Positions 50,316 through 60,049 of a stretch of 64,000 bases of DNA are shown piece after piece. The notes under the pieces are model-generated. The model saw only the letters and a program-made list of their open reading frames with translations, was not told the DNA's origin and searched no databases. The DNA comes from Methanohalophilus profundi (GTDB lineage: Archaea > Halobacteriota > Methanosarcinia > Methanosarcinales > Methanosarcinaceae), in NCBI RefSeq assembly GCF_004137855.1, contig NZ_QBKB01000002.1, forward strand, positions 615,327 through 679,326, given 5' to 3'. The stretch's first letter is position 1. Each line of letters opens with the position of its first letter. A program made the translations under genes and the position numbers.

Positions 50316-50840
50316 ATGAAGCCGAAAATAGACAGTACAAAATTCGGTTCGATTACAATTGAAGGGGAAGAGTATGAAAAAGATGTCCTTATTCGACTGA
50401 ACGGAAATATCAAAAAAAGGAAAAAGAAACTTTCAAAAGCGATATACGGTACGTCCCACAAGATCTCTCTCGATGAAGCAGAACATGTTTATGAAAATGG
50501 TGCTGAGAAAATCATTATCGGCTCCGGACAGAACGGGATGGTGCAATTATCACATGAGGTACGTGATTTTTTCAAAGAGAAAGATTGCAAGGTCAAACTA
50601 TGTCCTACCCCTGAGGCCATAGACAAGTGGAACTCTGCAAAAGGAAAGGTTATTGGTTTGTTCCATCTCACCTGCCAAAACAAGCTGATTTTTGAGGCAC
50701 CTCTGGAGAGGATGTACTTAATTGTCAGTGTAGATTATTGTAAGAATTTACTTGAATTTACTGCCCATATACTGAATGGAAGAAGATGGGTTTTCCTAAG
50801 GAATTTTGCATTACATGAAACAGAACGCCAGGAGGGATAA
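50316..50840 (+). CDS. MTH938-domain protein with unusual C-terminal extension
   Basis: The first about 120 residues form an MTH938/NDUFAF3-like domain: FGSITIEGEEYEKDVLIRLNG, then GAEKIIIGSGQNGMVQLS, CPTPEAIDKWNSAKG and VIGLFHLTC, where the family normally ends. Here the next codon is CAA rather than a stop, and the frame runs about 54 more residues with no family resemblance, into sequence that in another frame resembles a cas1 3' end. Loss of the natural stop is likely. Function unknown. Confidence 0.78.
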   Translation: MKPKIDSTKFGSITIEGEEYEKDVLIRLNGNIKKRKKKLSKAIYGTSHKISLDEAEHVYENGAEKIIIGSGQNGMVQLSHEVRDFFKEKDCKVKLCPTPEAIDKWNSAKGKVIGLFHLTCQNKLIFEAPLERMYLIVSVDYCKNLLEFTAHILNGRRWVFLRNFALHETERQEG

Positions 50841-50899
50841 GCCGCTTACTTTCAATGCTCATGTTAATGAAAGGTTGGAGAAATTCAAATGGAAAAATC
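50755..50899 (+). pseudogene. Cas1-like 3' remnant A
   Basis: Translated across one frame change near 50800-50812, this reads YTEWKKMGFPK, then LHYMKQNARRDKPLTFNAH and NERLEKFKW. The pattern resembles the C-terminus of one group of archaeal Cas1 proteins and is clearly homologous to remnant B at 51533-51823. Nothing of the catalytic part remains. The assignment to Cas1 is from memory of the family. Confidence 0.45.
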
Positions 50900-50911
50900 A
50901 GAAATATCCAG

Positions 50912-51409
50912 TCACTGGACCTTTGCCTGAATCTCTTTTGCGAATTCCCTTGCCTTCTGTACACGAGATTCATCAGGCTGTCCCTTAGTGGAAGGGCCCA
51001 TCTCACCAAACTCTTTCATTTGTGGATCATCGGATTCCAGCAACATGTCGATTACAGGTTGTGCCAACTCACCCTGACATTCAAATGTACCAAGATAATT
51101 TCCACTGGCTGCAATATCCTTGCAGGAGCCGGTCCATGAATGAATGGCTTCGAATCCCTCGGGAACAGCATGAGTCATGAAAAATGCTATGTTCTTACCA
51201 GCTACATTCTCTTTTACAAATTTTGAAACATTTTCTGGAATGTTGAATTGCAGGACCGGAAAGCCCACAAACACAAGATCATAACCTTCAAGGTTGCTTA
51301 CATCTTCGATGTCTTTGATATTCTTCTCCCCGGTAATTTCCCCATAAATTGCTTCAGCTATTTTCTTTGTATTTCCTGTCTGTGTCATATATGTTACTAA
51401 TGTTTTCAT
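50912..51409 (-). CDS. Flavodoxin family protein
   Basis: A 165-residue flavodoxin-like protein. The FMN phosphate loop is TYMTQTGNTKKIAEAIY at the N-terminus, followed by YDLVFVGFPVLQFNIPENV and IAFFMTHAVPEGFEAIHSW. It is probably an electron carrier or a regulator of redox enzymes in the cytoplasm. The gene sits on the opposite strand between two cas1-like remnants. Confidence 0.9.
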   Translation of the reverse strand: MKTLVTYMTQTGNTKKIAEAIYGEITGEKNIKDIEDVSNLEGYDLVFVGFPVLQFNIPENVSKFVKENVAGKNIAFFMTHAVPEGFEAIHSWTGSCKDIAASGNYLGTFECQGELAQPVIDMLLESDDPQMKEFGEMGPSTKGQPDESRVQKAREFAKEIQAKVQ

Positions 51410-51532
51410 ATAGTTCCCCCAATCATTATTAAAAAATTACTTGCTGCTAGTTTATATAGATACGGGTTAGTAAGGTGTCTTTTCCTTTTCGGTACAGAAT
51501 AGCAACTCAAGCATAGATGAAAATGTAGATTT

Positions 51533-51823
51533 ATGAAATCAGGTACAATTAGAGGCCTTATGGGGATTGAGACAAGAGAACTGGCATTTTATCTTACTGG
51601 CAGAAGGAAGAACTTGGAGTTCATCAATCCTGTCTATAAAGTTGAAAGGGATGATTCAGAGGATTTTAGACAAAAGGTCATTGATATATCTTATTCTGAG
51701 TGGAAGAATATGGGATTTTCTAAGAGAACTTTGCATTATATTAAGCAGAATGCTAAGTCTGGTAAATGTTTTAGTTTGAATTGTCATGTGAGGGGGAGGT
51801 TGGAGATGTGGAATTTTTCTTAA
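51533..51823 (+). pseudogene. Cas1-like 3' remnant B
   Basis: A 96-residue frame reads MGIETRELAFYLTGRRKNLEF, then DDSEDFRQKVIDISYSEWKNMGFSKRTLHYIKQN and LNCHVRGRLEMW. This resembles the last about 95 residues of archaeal Cas1 integrases (from ARELAHYL-type helix to the C-terminus). The N-terminal 230 residues and metal ligands are missing. No other cas gene and no CRISPR array are in the window. Either a decayed locus or a transposed fragment; the family call needs a search. Confidence 0.5.
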
Positions 51824-51863
51824 ATATTAGTTCACCTCCAATCTGACCTCCCAGTGATTATTT

Positions 51864-53327
51864 TTAGCTAATTTTTTTCAATGATTTCTTTGCCGCAACC
51901 TGCACTTTTTTGTGTTTATCATTCAAGCATACTTTAAGTGGCTCAATAGATAAAGGGTCACCTAATACTCCTAGTGCAAGACAAGCAGATTCTTTAACAT
52001 ACATATCATTAATTGAAAGGGTTTTTATAAGTGGATACACAATTTTTGGACTTTTGATGAAACCTAAAGCCTTTGCAGTTGCTCTTATTAGTCTTTTTTT
52101 ATTGAAATTATTTTCATCATCCAAAATTTGAACTAAGGGTTCTATAGCATCTTCTCCAATGTCTCCTAGTGCTTGAGATGCATAATTCCGAACACGAATA
52201 TCGTCATCGCTTAAAACGTGAATAAGTGGTTTTATTGCTCTTTCATCTGCAATTACGAGAAGACCCATGCTTGCATATTTTCGAACTGTAACATCTTCAT
52301 TTTCTAGAGCTTCTATCACAAAATCAATGTTTTGTTGATCGTATAAGCGATTCGAACACTAGAGGGCATTTGCAGCAGACAATCGAACATTTTTATCTTC
52401 ATCATTCAATGTTTTGAAAATTATTTTAGTTACAAATTCACTTTTAGATTCATGTAATCCCCAAACAGCGCTTTTTCTGATTTTGGCATTTTCACTTTTT
52501 AAACTTTGGAATAAGCCTTCTAATGATTTTTGAGTGTCTACCTTTCCAAGTGAACATGCAGCGTTTTTCTGAACAATACTAGATGTGTCATTAAGTGATT
52601 GAATAAGGGCTTCTACAGAACGTTCATCATTTAGCTCATTAAAACATTTTGAAGCATATTCCCTTACATCAACATCATCATTATTCAAATATTCTAAAAA
52701 TGGTTCTATAGGCATTGATTTTTCGAATTTTCTGAATGCGTTAGTAACATTTTTAAGGTTTCTTGGAATTTGGTTATCATAATATTTGTTTAATTCTTCT
52801 ACCGCTTTGCCATCATCAAATTCTTTAAGAGCCTCTTCCGCATAATATCGAACTTCTTCATTTTTATCATTCAAAAGTTCTAATAATGAATCAATTGCTT
52901 TTGAATCACCGATACATCCAAGAGACCATGCTGCTGAAGTGCGAGCTGCCCAATATTTATGGGATAATACCTTTAGAAGTGGCTCAACAGCTCTTTTATC
53001 ATTTAATCCTCCAAGAGACGATGCAGCATAATCTACCACACATTCATCTTCATCATTCAAAGATTGAATAAGAGGTTCTACAGCCCGAACGTCTCCACAT
53101 TCACCAAGCACCCTTGAAACAAATCTTCTTATGTTCTTATCCTCATTACACAAATTTTCTATAAGAAGTTCAATTTCATTAAAGTTTGCCACTTCAAAAA
53201 AGCTTTCTTCTGCTTGATGTCTAATTTTTGCATTCTTATGAGTTAGAGCATTAAGCAACCCATTAAGATCTTTATCATCTATTAAAGATTGTACATTATG
53301 GTCTGCATTTTTATCAATTGAATTCAT
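51864..53327 (-). CDS. HEAT-repeat protein with in-frame amber codon
   Basis: An array of about 13 HEAT/PBS-lyase repeats in about 487 residues (motifs such as DVRAVEPLIQSLNDEDECV, KRAVEPLLKVLSHKYWAAR, ERAIKPLIHVLSDDDIRVR). The frame from ATG 53327 meets TAG at 52361-52359 after NVRLSAANAL and continues without shift into CSNRLYDQQNIDFVIEALENED, with the repeat spacing preserved. The natural TAA is at 51864. It is probably a protein-binding scaffold. It is AT-richer than its neighbours, suggesting transfer. Separate annotation as two proteins would be misleading if UAG is read. Confidence 0.88.
52359..52361 (-). other. In-frame amber codon, HEAT-repeat gene
   Basis: TAG on the minus strand at codon 323. 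HEAT-repeat periodicity is retained across it and there is no indel. Confidence 0.85.
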
Positions 53328-53498
53328 TGGTTGATTTCTATCTATTTATTAGATATTAAAAGTTATGATTGAGCAAAAAAGACCAAAAATAAAAAATTAT
53401 TCTTTTGTCTATAATAATGCGCTTAAAAGCAAGGACATATAAGAAATATTTGGCAGTTCACTTTTTTAAGAGATAACTATATCCCAAAAAAAAACAGA

Positions 53499-53583
53499 TG
53501 CGGGGAGTGGGATTCGAACCCACGAACTTCTACAAGACAGGGTCCTAAGCCCTGCGCCTTTGACCTGGCTGGGCAACCCCCGC
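53499..53583 (-). tRNA. tRNA-Leu (UAG)
   Basis: A type II tRNA of 85 bases. The acceptor GCGGGGG pairs with TCCCCGC, the anticodon loop CTTAGGA gives anticodon UAG (codon CUA, Leu), the T-arm is GTGGGTTCGAATCCCAC, and a long variable arm is present. CCA is not encoded. Confidence 0.93.
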
Positions 53584-53699
53584 AAAAAGATTGAAAGGAA
53601 CTTCACGTATTTCCGTATCTACAACCTGGACTTATCGTCCGGGTGTGTGGAAAGTGGTCTTACATGGGCACACATAGATATTAATGTTGCGCAAAAATG

Positions 53700-54199
53700 T
53701 CATTCAATCCTTGTGGCAATCTCATGACGTTTCAGGAAATCCGGTACCCAGGGCGGGCCATAGCTCAGCCGGAAGAAAGTGCCTTTGCGGATGTAATCAT
53801 GGGAATTCAGGAATTGTTCCAGATAACTGCGTTTATGAGAAATGATGGCATCGGAAATACTGCCCCTGAACTTAACCACTGCAATCCTGCGAGGAGACAG
53901 TGTTTGCAGGACCACATCCTCTGAGAGAGGGGCAGGTGGTTTTGTAGAAGTAAATTCTTCGGGTAGCACAAAAGCCATCTCCATCCCCTCTTCCTGAGGA
54001 TAACAAGTAATCACAGGAGTAGTCATTGAAATCTTCAGCCGTTTTTCATTGGAGCCGAAGATGTATCCGCTATTTTCCTGAAAGGCTCATTCGAACTCGA
54101 TGCATTCGTCCTGGCAATCACCATTTCCGAATAATAACGAATTTCGATACCATCGGCAGGCTTCTCCAATATGTCATATTCAGCAGTAGGAACCCCCAT
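53700..54199 (-). CDS. SOUL-family heme-binding protein, frameshifted
   Basis: A roughly 165-residue SOUL protein. It starts MGVPTAEYDILEKPADGIEIRYYSE at the ATG 54199, then shifts near 54068-54070 into GYIFGSNEKRLKISMTTPVI. It continues as MEMAFVLPEEFTSTKPPAP and ends LSYGPPWVPDFLKRHE, all typical of the family. One added base near IA-GYIF restores the frame. The cellular role is unknown. Confidence 0.8.
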
Positions 54200-54252
54200 A
54201 ATCAAACCCCATTATACATAAGCACCAAACACTAATCAATATTTCGAACTGA

Positions 54253-54461
54253 TCAGTGATTCCTGGCAACCTTGCGGTTAAGTCTCTCCAGAACCTTTTC
54301 ACTGCGAAGTTCTCTCAAAGCATCCTTTGCAATGCTACGCAGAATCGGTATTGAAACTCCCCAGACTTCAGATGGTGTGATACCATACTTTTCATACCAT
54401 CCACAGCAGTTGGATTGGCATTCTCATGCAACTTTTCAAGAATAGTATCGGTTGTAGTCAT
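54253..54461 (-). pseudogene. AlkD-like DNA alkylation repair protein remnant
   Basis: From ATG 54461 the frame reads MTTTDTILEKLHENANP. After a missing A in the T run at 54389-54392 it reads KYGITPSEVWGVSIPILRSIAK, which resembles the N-terminus of AlkD-type DNA glycosylases. It then passes directly to a C-terminal-looking stretch, RSEKVLERLNRKVARN, ending at 54253. The HEAT-like catalytic core is missing, so an internal deletion is likely. The family call is moderate. Confidence 0.5.
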
Positions 54462-54527
54462 GAAAAAACATCAAATAATTACGCATAAATATCTTTGTCC
54501 AAAAAAAGGATTGTAAGAAAAAGAGAA

Positions 54528-54599
54528 TGCGTCGACCGGGATTCGAACCCGGGTTTAGGGCTTGGAAGGCCCCAGTCATAGCCACTAGACCATCAACGC
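54528..54599 (-). tRNA. tRNA-Gly (UCC)
   Basis: A 72-base tRNA. The acceptor GCGTTGA pairs with TCGACGC (one G-U), the anticodon loop CTTCCAA gives UCC, and the T-arm is CCGGGTTCGAATCCCGG. No CCA encoded. It lies 85 bases from the uvrB stop. Confidence 0.93.
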
Positions 54600-54684
54600 T
54601 CACTGCAACCTCTTGATAGTATTTTTCAGATATAACCCTTTCGGCCATGCCACAATACATGGTTTTGCCAGCAACAGAATACAA

Positions 54685-56661
54685 TTACAGGGAATAGGTT
54701 TCCCTCATTTCTCTGATAGCATCCCTCAGCCGGGCTGCTTCCTCGAATTCCAGGTTGCGGGCAGCCTCATGCATCTCCGCCTCCATATCAATAAGCATGC
54801 TGTTGGCCTCCATTTTGGAAAGCCCCATGTCAACTCCGGCAGCAGGAGTGGATACCTCTTCAGCCTCCACAATTTCACGCTGAATTTCCTTCATGATACT
54901 GGTCGGTGTAATGTTATGCTTGCGATTGAATTCCAGTTGCAGATTACGCCTCCTTTCCATCTCACTCATTGCACGGGACATTGAACCGGTAATCCTGTCC
55001 GCATACATAATAGCATAAGCATCCACATTCCGCGAAGCCCGGCCAATCGTCTGGATAAGAGAGCGTTCCGAACGCAGGAAACCTTCCTTATCTGCATCGA
55101 GTATTGCCACAAGAGCGACCTCGGGAATGTCCAATCCTTCACGTAACAGGTTAATCCCCACAAGCACATCAAAGGTACCCTTACGCAACTCCCGCACGAT
55201 CTCGGCCCTCTCCAGGGTATCGATATCCGAATGCATATAGCGCACCCTGATACCCATCTCCAGCAGGTAGTCGGTCAGATCCTCAGCCATTTTCTTTGTC
55301 AGGGTTGTCACAAGAGTCCTGTAACCGTTTTCCGATACCTTCCGGACTTCTTCCATCAGGTCATCGATTTGATTTGCCACTGGCCTGACCTGAACCGGTG
55401 GATCAACCAGCCCTGTAGGACGAATTATCTGCTCCACTACCTGATCACTCAATCCCAGCTCATAATCCGCAGGTGTGGCGGAAACATAAACAGCCTTATT
55501 GATCCTCTCCTCGAATTCCCTGTAATTCAGAGGGCGGTTGTCATAAGCAGAAGGCAAACGGAACCCATATTCAATGAGAGATTTTTTGCGTGCCCGATCC
55601 CCGTTATGCATCCCTCCTATCTGCGGGATAGTCACATGGGATTCATCGATGATGAGCAAATAATCATCCGGGAAGAAATCCAGCAATGAAGAAGGAGCCT
55701 CACCTGGTTTGCGGCCGTCAAAATGACGGGAATAATTTTCAATACCACTGCAATACCCAAGCTCTTCTATCATTTCGATATCAAACCTTGTGCGTTGCAT
55801 GATACGCTGGGCTTCCAGTAATTGACCCTGTTTTTCAAATTCGGCAACTGTATCCTTCAATTCCTCTTCAATAGCTACAAGGGCGCGATCAATCTGTGAC
55901 TGGGGCATAACAAAATGCTTGGCAGGATATATTACAACCTGCATATCATCTTCCACTTCACGTACAACCTTGCCGGTCAGGGGTTCAAAATAGGAAATCC
56001 TGTCAATCTCATCCCCGAACATCTCTACCCGCACTGCTACATTATCCTGCGCCGGGAATATCTCAACAGTGTCCCCACGGGCACGGAAAGTACCCTGGGT
56101 GAATTCCACATCATTCCTTTCATACTGAATATCTACAAGTTTACTGAATATCCAGCTCCTGTCAACCTCATCTCCCGGTTTCATGAAAAGGGACATTTCC
56201 TGCCATTCCCTGGGTGAACCCAGGTTATAGATGCATGACACACTGGATACAACAATTACATCCCTGCGCTCCATAAGTGACTTGGTGGCAGACAGTCTCA
56301 ACCTGTCTATCTCTTCATTGATGGAAGAATCTTTTTCAATGTAGGTATCAGTTGTGGGGAGATAGGCCTCTGGCTGGTAATAATCGTAATAACTAACAAA
56401 ATATTCTACTGCGTTGTCCGGGAAAAAGTCGCGAAATTCTGAAAACAACTGGGCTGCAAGGGTTTTGTTATGAGCAATTACAAGAGTAGGCCTCTGCACA
56501 TTTTGAATGACATTTGCTATTGTGAAGGTTTTACCTGAACCGGTCACACCCAGCAGTGTCTGGTGCCTGAAACCACCATTTATACCATAAGAGAGATTTT
56601 CGATTGCCTGTGGCTGGTCACCACGAGGACTATAGTTTGATACAAGTTCAAACTCCGGCAT
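54685..56661 (-). CDS. uvrB: Excinuclease ABC subunit B
   Basis: The helicase-like damage-verification subunit of nucleotide excision repair, 658 residues. Walker A is [14 protein letters not shown] near residue 38; the beta-hairpin region is [12 protein letters not shown]; the DEAD-type box is [14 protein letters not shown]; motif VI is [15 protein letters not shown]. The C-terminal UVR motif (residues about 615-650) for UvrC contact is present. In archaea uvrABC is of bacterial origin. uvrA and uvrC are not in this window. Confidence 0.97.
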   Translation of the reverse strand: MPEFELVSNYSPRGDQPQAIENLSYGINGGFRHQTLLGVTGSGKTFTIANVIQNVQRPTLVIAHNKTLAAQLFSEFRDFFPDNAVEYFVSYYDYYQPEAYLPTTDTYIEKDSSINEEIDRLRLSATKSLMERRDVIVVSSVSCIYNLGSPREWQEMSLFMKPGDEVDRSWIFSKLVDIQYERNDVEFTQGTFRARGDTVEIFPAQDNVAVRVEMFGDEIDRISYFEPLTGKVVREVEDDMQVVIYPAKHFVMPQSQIDRALVAIEEELKDTVAEFEKQGQLLEAQRIMQRTRFDIEMIEELGYCSGIENYSRHFDGRKPGEAPSSLLDFFPDDYLLIIDESHVTIPQIGGMHNGDRARKKSLIEYGFRLPSAYDNRPLNYREFEERINKAVYVSATPADYELGLSDQVVEQIIRPTGLVDPPVQVRPVANQIDDLMEEVRKVSENGYRTLVTTLTKKMAEDLTDYLLEMGIRVRYMHSDIDTLERAEIVRELRKGTFDVLVGINLLREGLDIPEVALVAILDADKEGFLRSERSLIQTIGRASRNVDAYAIMYADRITGSMSRAMSEMERRRNLQLEFNRKHNITPTSIMKEIQREIVEAEEVSTPAAGVDMGLSKMEANSMLIDMEAEMHEAARNLEFEEAARLRDAIREMRETYSL

Positions 56662-56695
56662 ACTAACATCCTATCTGTTGTGAAAACGTATATAA

Positions 56696-57007
56696 TTATA
56701 CCAGGATTACCATCAGCAGGTAAATCAGCATCAGAATGATGGCAAGCACCATCGCCTTTTTAGAAGTATTGCTGTCTGAGCCAAAAATTATCGGCAGGGG
56801 GCCGATCATGATCACTCCTCCACTTTTGACATCGGTACGTGAAGAATCGCCTTCATCACCTGTATGGATTCCATTCACATGACCATGTGTCTGTGATGAC
56901 GACTGTTTTTTGTGAAATACATTTTGTTCATAGACACCGCGTATTATCAGGAAAATACCAATTCCAATAAAGGCCATTCCTCCGTAAACGAGTATATTCC
57001 CGATCAA
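56696..57007 (-). CDS. TIGR00304/DUF131 family membrane protein (copy 1)
   Basis: A 103-residue protein with an N-terminal helix (GNILVYGGMAFIGIGIFLIIRGVY), a hydrophilic middle and the family strand GGVIMIGPLPIIFGSDS, then a C-terminal helix (MVLAIILMLIYLLMVIL). It overlaps its paralog upstream by four bases. The family is common in methanogens and haloarchaea and has no known function. Confidence 0.85.
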   Translation of the reverse strand: MIGNILVYGGMAFIGIGIFLIIRGVYEQNVFHKKQSSSQTHGHVNGIHTGDEGDSSRTDVKSGGVIMIGPLPIIFGSDSNTSKKAMVLAIILMLIYLLMVILV

Positions 57008-57252
57008 CGGTTAATCCTCCATAACAAAATGTAAATCGCAAATATTAAAAGTCCTAATAAAAGCATTGAATAGGAAACACCTTCAGAAGAACCTATCACA
57101 ATGGGAATAGGACCAATCAGTACAAGCCCGCCAAATTCGGGTTGGCCTCCATTTTCATAAATCGCTTTTGTAATAAAACCTAAAAACAGTAGAAAAAAGC
57201 CGATTACAGTCAGCACGAAACCCTTTATTATAGAATTTTCTGCTGAATTCAT
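57004..57252 (-). CDS. TIGR00304/DUF131 family membrane protein (copy 2)
   Basis: An 82-residue paralog of the next gene with the same plan: a helix (FVLTVIGFFLLFLGFITKAIYE), the conserved GGLVLIGPIPIVIGSS and a second helix (MLLLGLLIFAIYILLW). The tandem arrangement with overlapping ATGA suggests the two form a heteromer. Function unknown. Confidence 0.85.
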   Translation of the reverse strand: MNSAENSIIKGFVLTVIGFFLLFLGFITKAIYENGGQPEFGGLVLIGPIPIVIGSSEGVSYSMLLLGLLIFAIYILLWRINR

Positions 57253-57282
57253 GAGAAAAGATAAGATTTCAGATATTAAATA

Positions 57283-58026
57283 TCATGTCCTCTGGATGTA
57301 ACCCGGAGAAAAGGACTGATGAACTGAAGATTGCTCTTCCATATCGCCCACATAAAGATACTCCCGATTGGTGCGATTGCCCCGCCTCTGGAGGAGATCT
57401 TTACGATACATCCGGGAAAGGTATGTGGACACAGTGCTCAGTTTGATTGGGCCATATACCTGCTCATACTGATGCTGTATTTCCTGTGAAGTACCCCACA
57501 TACGTGGAAACTCGTATTTCAGGAACAATTCAAGTCTTTCACTTATTGTCAACGAGGGATCTGATTTTGATTTATTCACCTGTTGAGAAGGAAAGGACCG
57601 GTTTACACTACCACCTTGCTGTCCTTGCTGGACATGAGGTGGCTGGGACATCGATGGTGCCTGGGTGGTGGGTTGCATGGGAGGTAGTTGTTGTGGCATC
57701 ATCGACGGGTAGTAAACCGGTGGGTAATACATTGGATTATAGTAATGTTGTGCTGGCATAGGCGGATAATTTGGAGGAACCATCTGTGGCGGAACCTGTT
57801 GATGCTGTGGTGGATATTGAACACCGGAATGTGAAGGAGCATTTACTTCATTACTGTTTTGTGATTGTGAAGAAAGGTTAAAAGATGAAGATTCTTCCGA
57901 TGGAGGTTGCGCCTCACCGAACATGTTGATAAACTGGATCGAGCGATTCTGCCAGGAATCTCCTTCAAATTGGACTCTGGCAACCTCGTTGTCATCATCA
58001 TCGAATAACTCGAGTCGAATTTTCAT
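57283..58026 (-). CDS. Proline/glutamine-rich protein with C-terminal winged helix
   Basis: A 247-residue protein of unusual composition. The N-terminus (MKIRLELFDDDDNEVARVQFEG) looks like a small beta domain. Residues about 40-155 are low-complexity Pro, Gln, Met and Tyr (for example PPNYPPMPAQHYYNPMYYPP), like eukaryotic disordered linkers. The C-terminus (LELFLKYEFPRMWGTSQEI to LSRMYRKDLLQRRGN) looks like a winged-helix DNA-binding domain. Function not known; a regulator is inferred. Two copies of an 18-base repeat lie in its leader. Confidence 0.75.
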   Translation of the reverse strand: MKIRLELFDDDDNEVARVQFEGDSWQNRSIQFINMFGEAQPPSEESSSFNLSSQSQNSNEVNAPSHSGVQYPPQHQQVPPQMVPPNYPPMPAQHYYNPMYYPPVYYPSMMPQQLPPMQPTTQAPSMSQPPHVQQGQQGGSVNRSFPSQQVNKSKSDPSLTISERLELFLKYEFPRMWGTSQEIQHQYEQVYGPIKLSTVSTYLSRMYRKDLLQRRGNRTNREYLYVGDMEEQSSVHQSFSPGYIQRT

Positions 58027-58046
58027 CTTTTAGCCTCTGCATAAGT

Positions 58047-58098
58047 CCATTCATCCCCTCAGATGCAATGGAGTGCAAAGCCATTCATCCCCTCAGAT
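58047..58098 (-). repeat. Direct repeat pair in the winged-helix gene leader
   Basis: CCATTCATCCCCTCAGAT occurs exactly at 58047-58064 and 58081-58098, 34 bases apart. On the transcribed strand each copy reads ATCTGAGGGGATGAATGG, which contains a strong ribosome-binding-like GAGGGGAT. They lie 20-72 bases upstream of the start codon. A regulatory or duplicated initiation region is possible. Confidence 0.7.
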
Positions 58099-58532
58099 TT
58101 ATGGTTTGCATTGTTTAGATTGATTTGTGAAGCGATATTACAGTTTCACACACATCTATTATATGCAATATTTGATATGATAAGATTATATATAAGTCTT
58201 TTGTCATATATTTGTTTTAAATTTGTTTTTTACTTGTGAAAAACAATAATATAAAATTAAACAATTTAAAAACCCATATTTCATCTTATTCCCAACAAGC
58301 AAGAGAACAATGTGATATAAATATTATCATATCTCGCCTTTTGCTCCAATGGAAATGAAGGGGTTGTTTTTATCTGTATAGAAGTGTGAAACAAGACATA
58401 TAGGAGAGCAATATGCGCAAAAATACAGATCAGAACCATAAAAACAGAGATAAAACTACACATAAAACACGCCCAGATAATACCTGAAAACAGGAGTGGA
58501 TTTATATTCGATGATATGCATAGGGACGCATT
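58099..58532. other. AT-rich intergenic region upstream of pan
   Basis: About 430 bases with long A/T runs between divergent genes. No coding frame is credible. The pan promoter is probably here (TTTATATTCG at 58500-58509 is TATA-like, about 25 bases before the ATG). Confidence 0.45.
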
Positions 58533-59758
58533 ATGTCCGATGCAACTGCAAATACTCCTATTGAAAATACCAATAACACTGTTGATACTGCAGAGGAGAT
58601 GGACTCTGAGATCGAATCACTCAAAAAGGAAAATGAGGAACTACGAGTCCAGAGTGAATCTATGAGAGCAAAGCTTCTTGAAGCCAATATGCTGGCAAAC
58701 AACTACCTCGAGGAAATGGAAAAACTCAAGGAACAACTCGAGCGTATTACATCACCCCCCTTTTCATTGCAACTGTCATGGAAACCGAAGATGACATGGC
58801 ACTTATCCGCCAGCATGGTAACAATCAGGAAGTCGTCACACAGATCCCCGCAGAATTCAAGGATGAAATCGAACCTGGTGTGAGAGTATCCATCAATGCT
58901 GCATTTTCCATTGTATCAATAATGCGTAAAGCAACCGACATGCGCGCCCAGATAATGGAAGTCATCAATTCCCCTGATGTAGATTATGATATGATAGGCG
59001 GGCTGGATGATGTCCTCAACGAGGTTATCGAATCCGTAGAGATGCCCCTTACCGAACCCGAACTGTTCGATAAGATCGGCATCGAACCCCCATCCGGCGT
59101 TCTTATGTACGGGGACCCCGGAACAGGAAAAACACTGATTGCCAAAGCAGTGGCATCCCGTGCACATGCAAGTTTCATACGTATGTCCGGTTCGGACCTG
59201 GTCCAGAAATTCATCGGAGAAGGAGCAAGGCTTGTAAAAGATGTATTCCAGATGGCCCGGGACAAATCCCCATGCATCCTCTTTATTGATGAAATCGACG
59301 CCGTGGGTGGAATGCGTACCCACGACGGCACCACAGGTTCTGCAGAAGTGAATCGTACAATGCTGCAACTGTTGTCCGAGATGGATGGTTTTGAGCCAAG
59401 CGGCCAGGTCAAGATCATAGCGGCCACAAACCGTATTGACCTGCTTGACCCCGCACTTCTTCGCCCAGGAAGGTTTGACAGGGTTATTGAAATACCAATA
59501 CCCGATGAGAAAGCGCGCGAGGATATCCTCAAGATACACACTCGACACATGAATCTTGCAGATGATGTAGATATGACCAAACTTGCCAGGATGGCCGACG
59601 GCCTGAGTGGAGCAGACCTCAAGATCATTGTCAAGGAGGCAGGGATGTTTGTCCTGCGTCGCAGGGGTGAACAGATTACCATGAAGGATATGACTGAAGC
59701 CTTCAACAAAGTGACAACTGAAGAAGAACAGAACATAGCAAGCGGGATGTTTGCCTAA
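58533..59758 (+). CDS. pan: Proteasome-activating nucleotidase PAN, frameshifted
   Basis: The AAA+ unfoldase feeding the archaeal 20S proteasome, about 408 residues. The N-terminal coiled coil (EIESLKKENEELRVQSES) is followed by an OB domain and the ATPase: Walker A GDPGTGKTLIAKAVA, Walker B CILFIDEIDAVGG, and the arginine-finger region LLRPGRFDR. A run of six C at 58755-58760 breaks the frame; seven C gives ITSPPLFIATVMETEDDMALIRQ, as in the family. The last residues are MFA rather than the usual HbYX tail (hydrophobic-Tyr-any). Such an essential gene is unlikely to be truly broken. Confidence 0.93.
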
Positions 59759-59830
59759 ACCCCGCTTCTTGTTTTTACAAAAACTTAATATAACATAAAT
59801 TGCTTTAGAATTGTGCCCTCATGGCAATGC

Positions 59831-59905
59831 GCTCCGATAGTGTAGCACGGCCAATCATACAGGACTCTCACTCCTGTGACTCGGGTTCGAATCCCGATCG
59901 GAGCA
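59831..59905 (+). tRNA. tRNA-Glu (CUC)
   Basis: A 75-base tRNA starting GCTCCGATAGTG, with anticodon loop CTCTCAC giving CUC, T-arm ACTCGGGTTCGAATCCCGA and acceptor 3' side ATCGGAGC plus A. No CCA encoded. Confidence 0.92.
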
Positions 59906-60049
59906 TCTGTTCACATTATTCTACAAAATTACCCCTACTCTTTTATTCCGTATTTTTATACTTACATTCAACTATTGTGAACATTTTTCAGGACTGCTTA
60001 CAATATTTTGGATGGGGCATCCGTTGTGATATGGTACAGCACAGAAACA

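Noticed and set aside
51533-51823. Active CRISPR-Cas system
   Set aside because: Only C-terminal cas1-like fragments remain; no cas2, effector gene or repeat array was found in the window.
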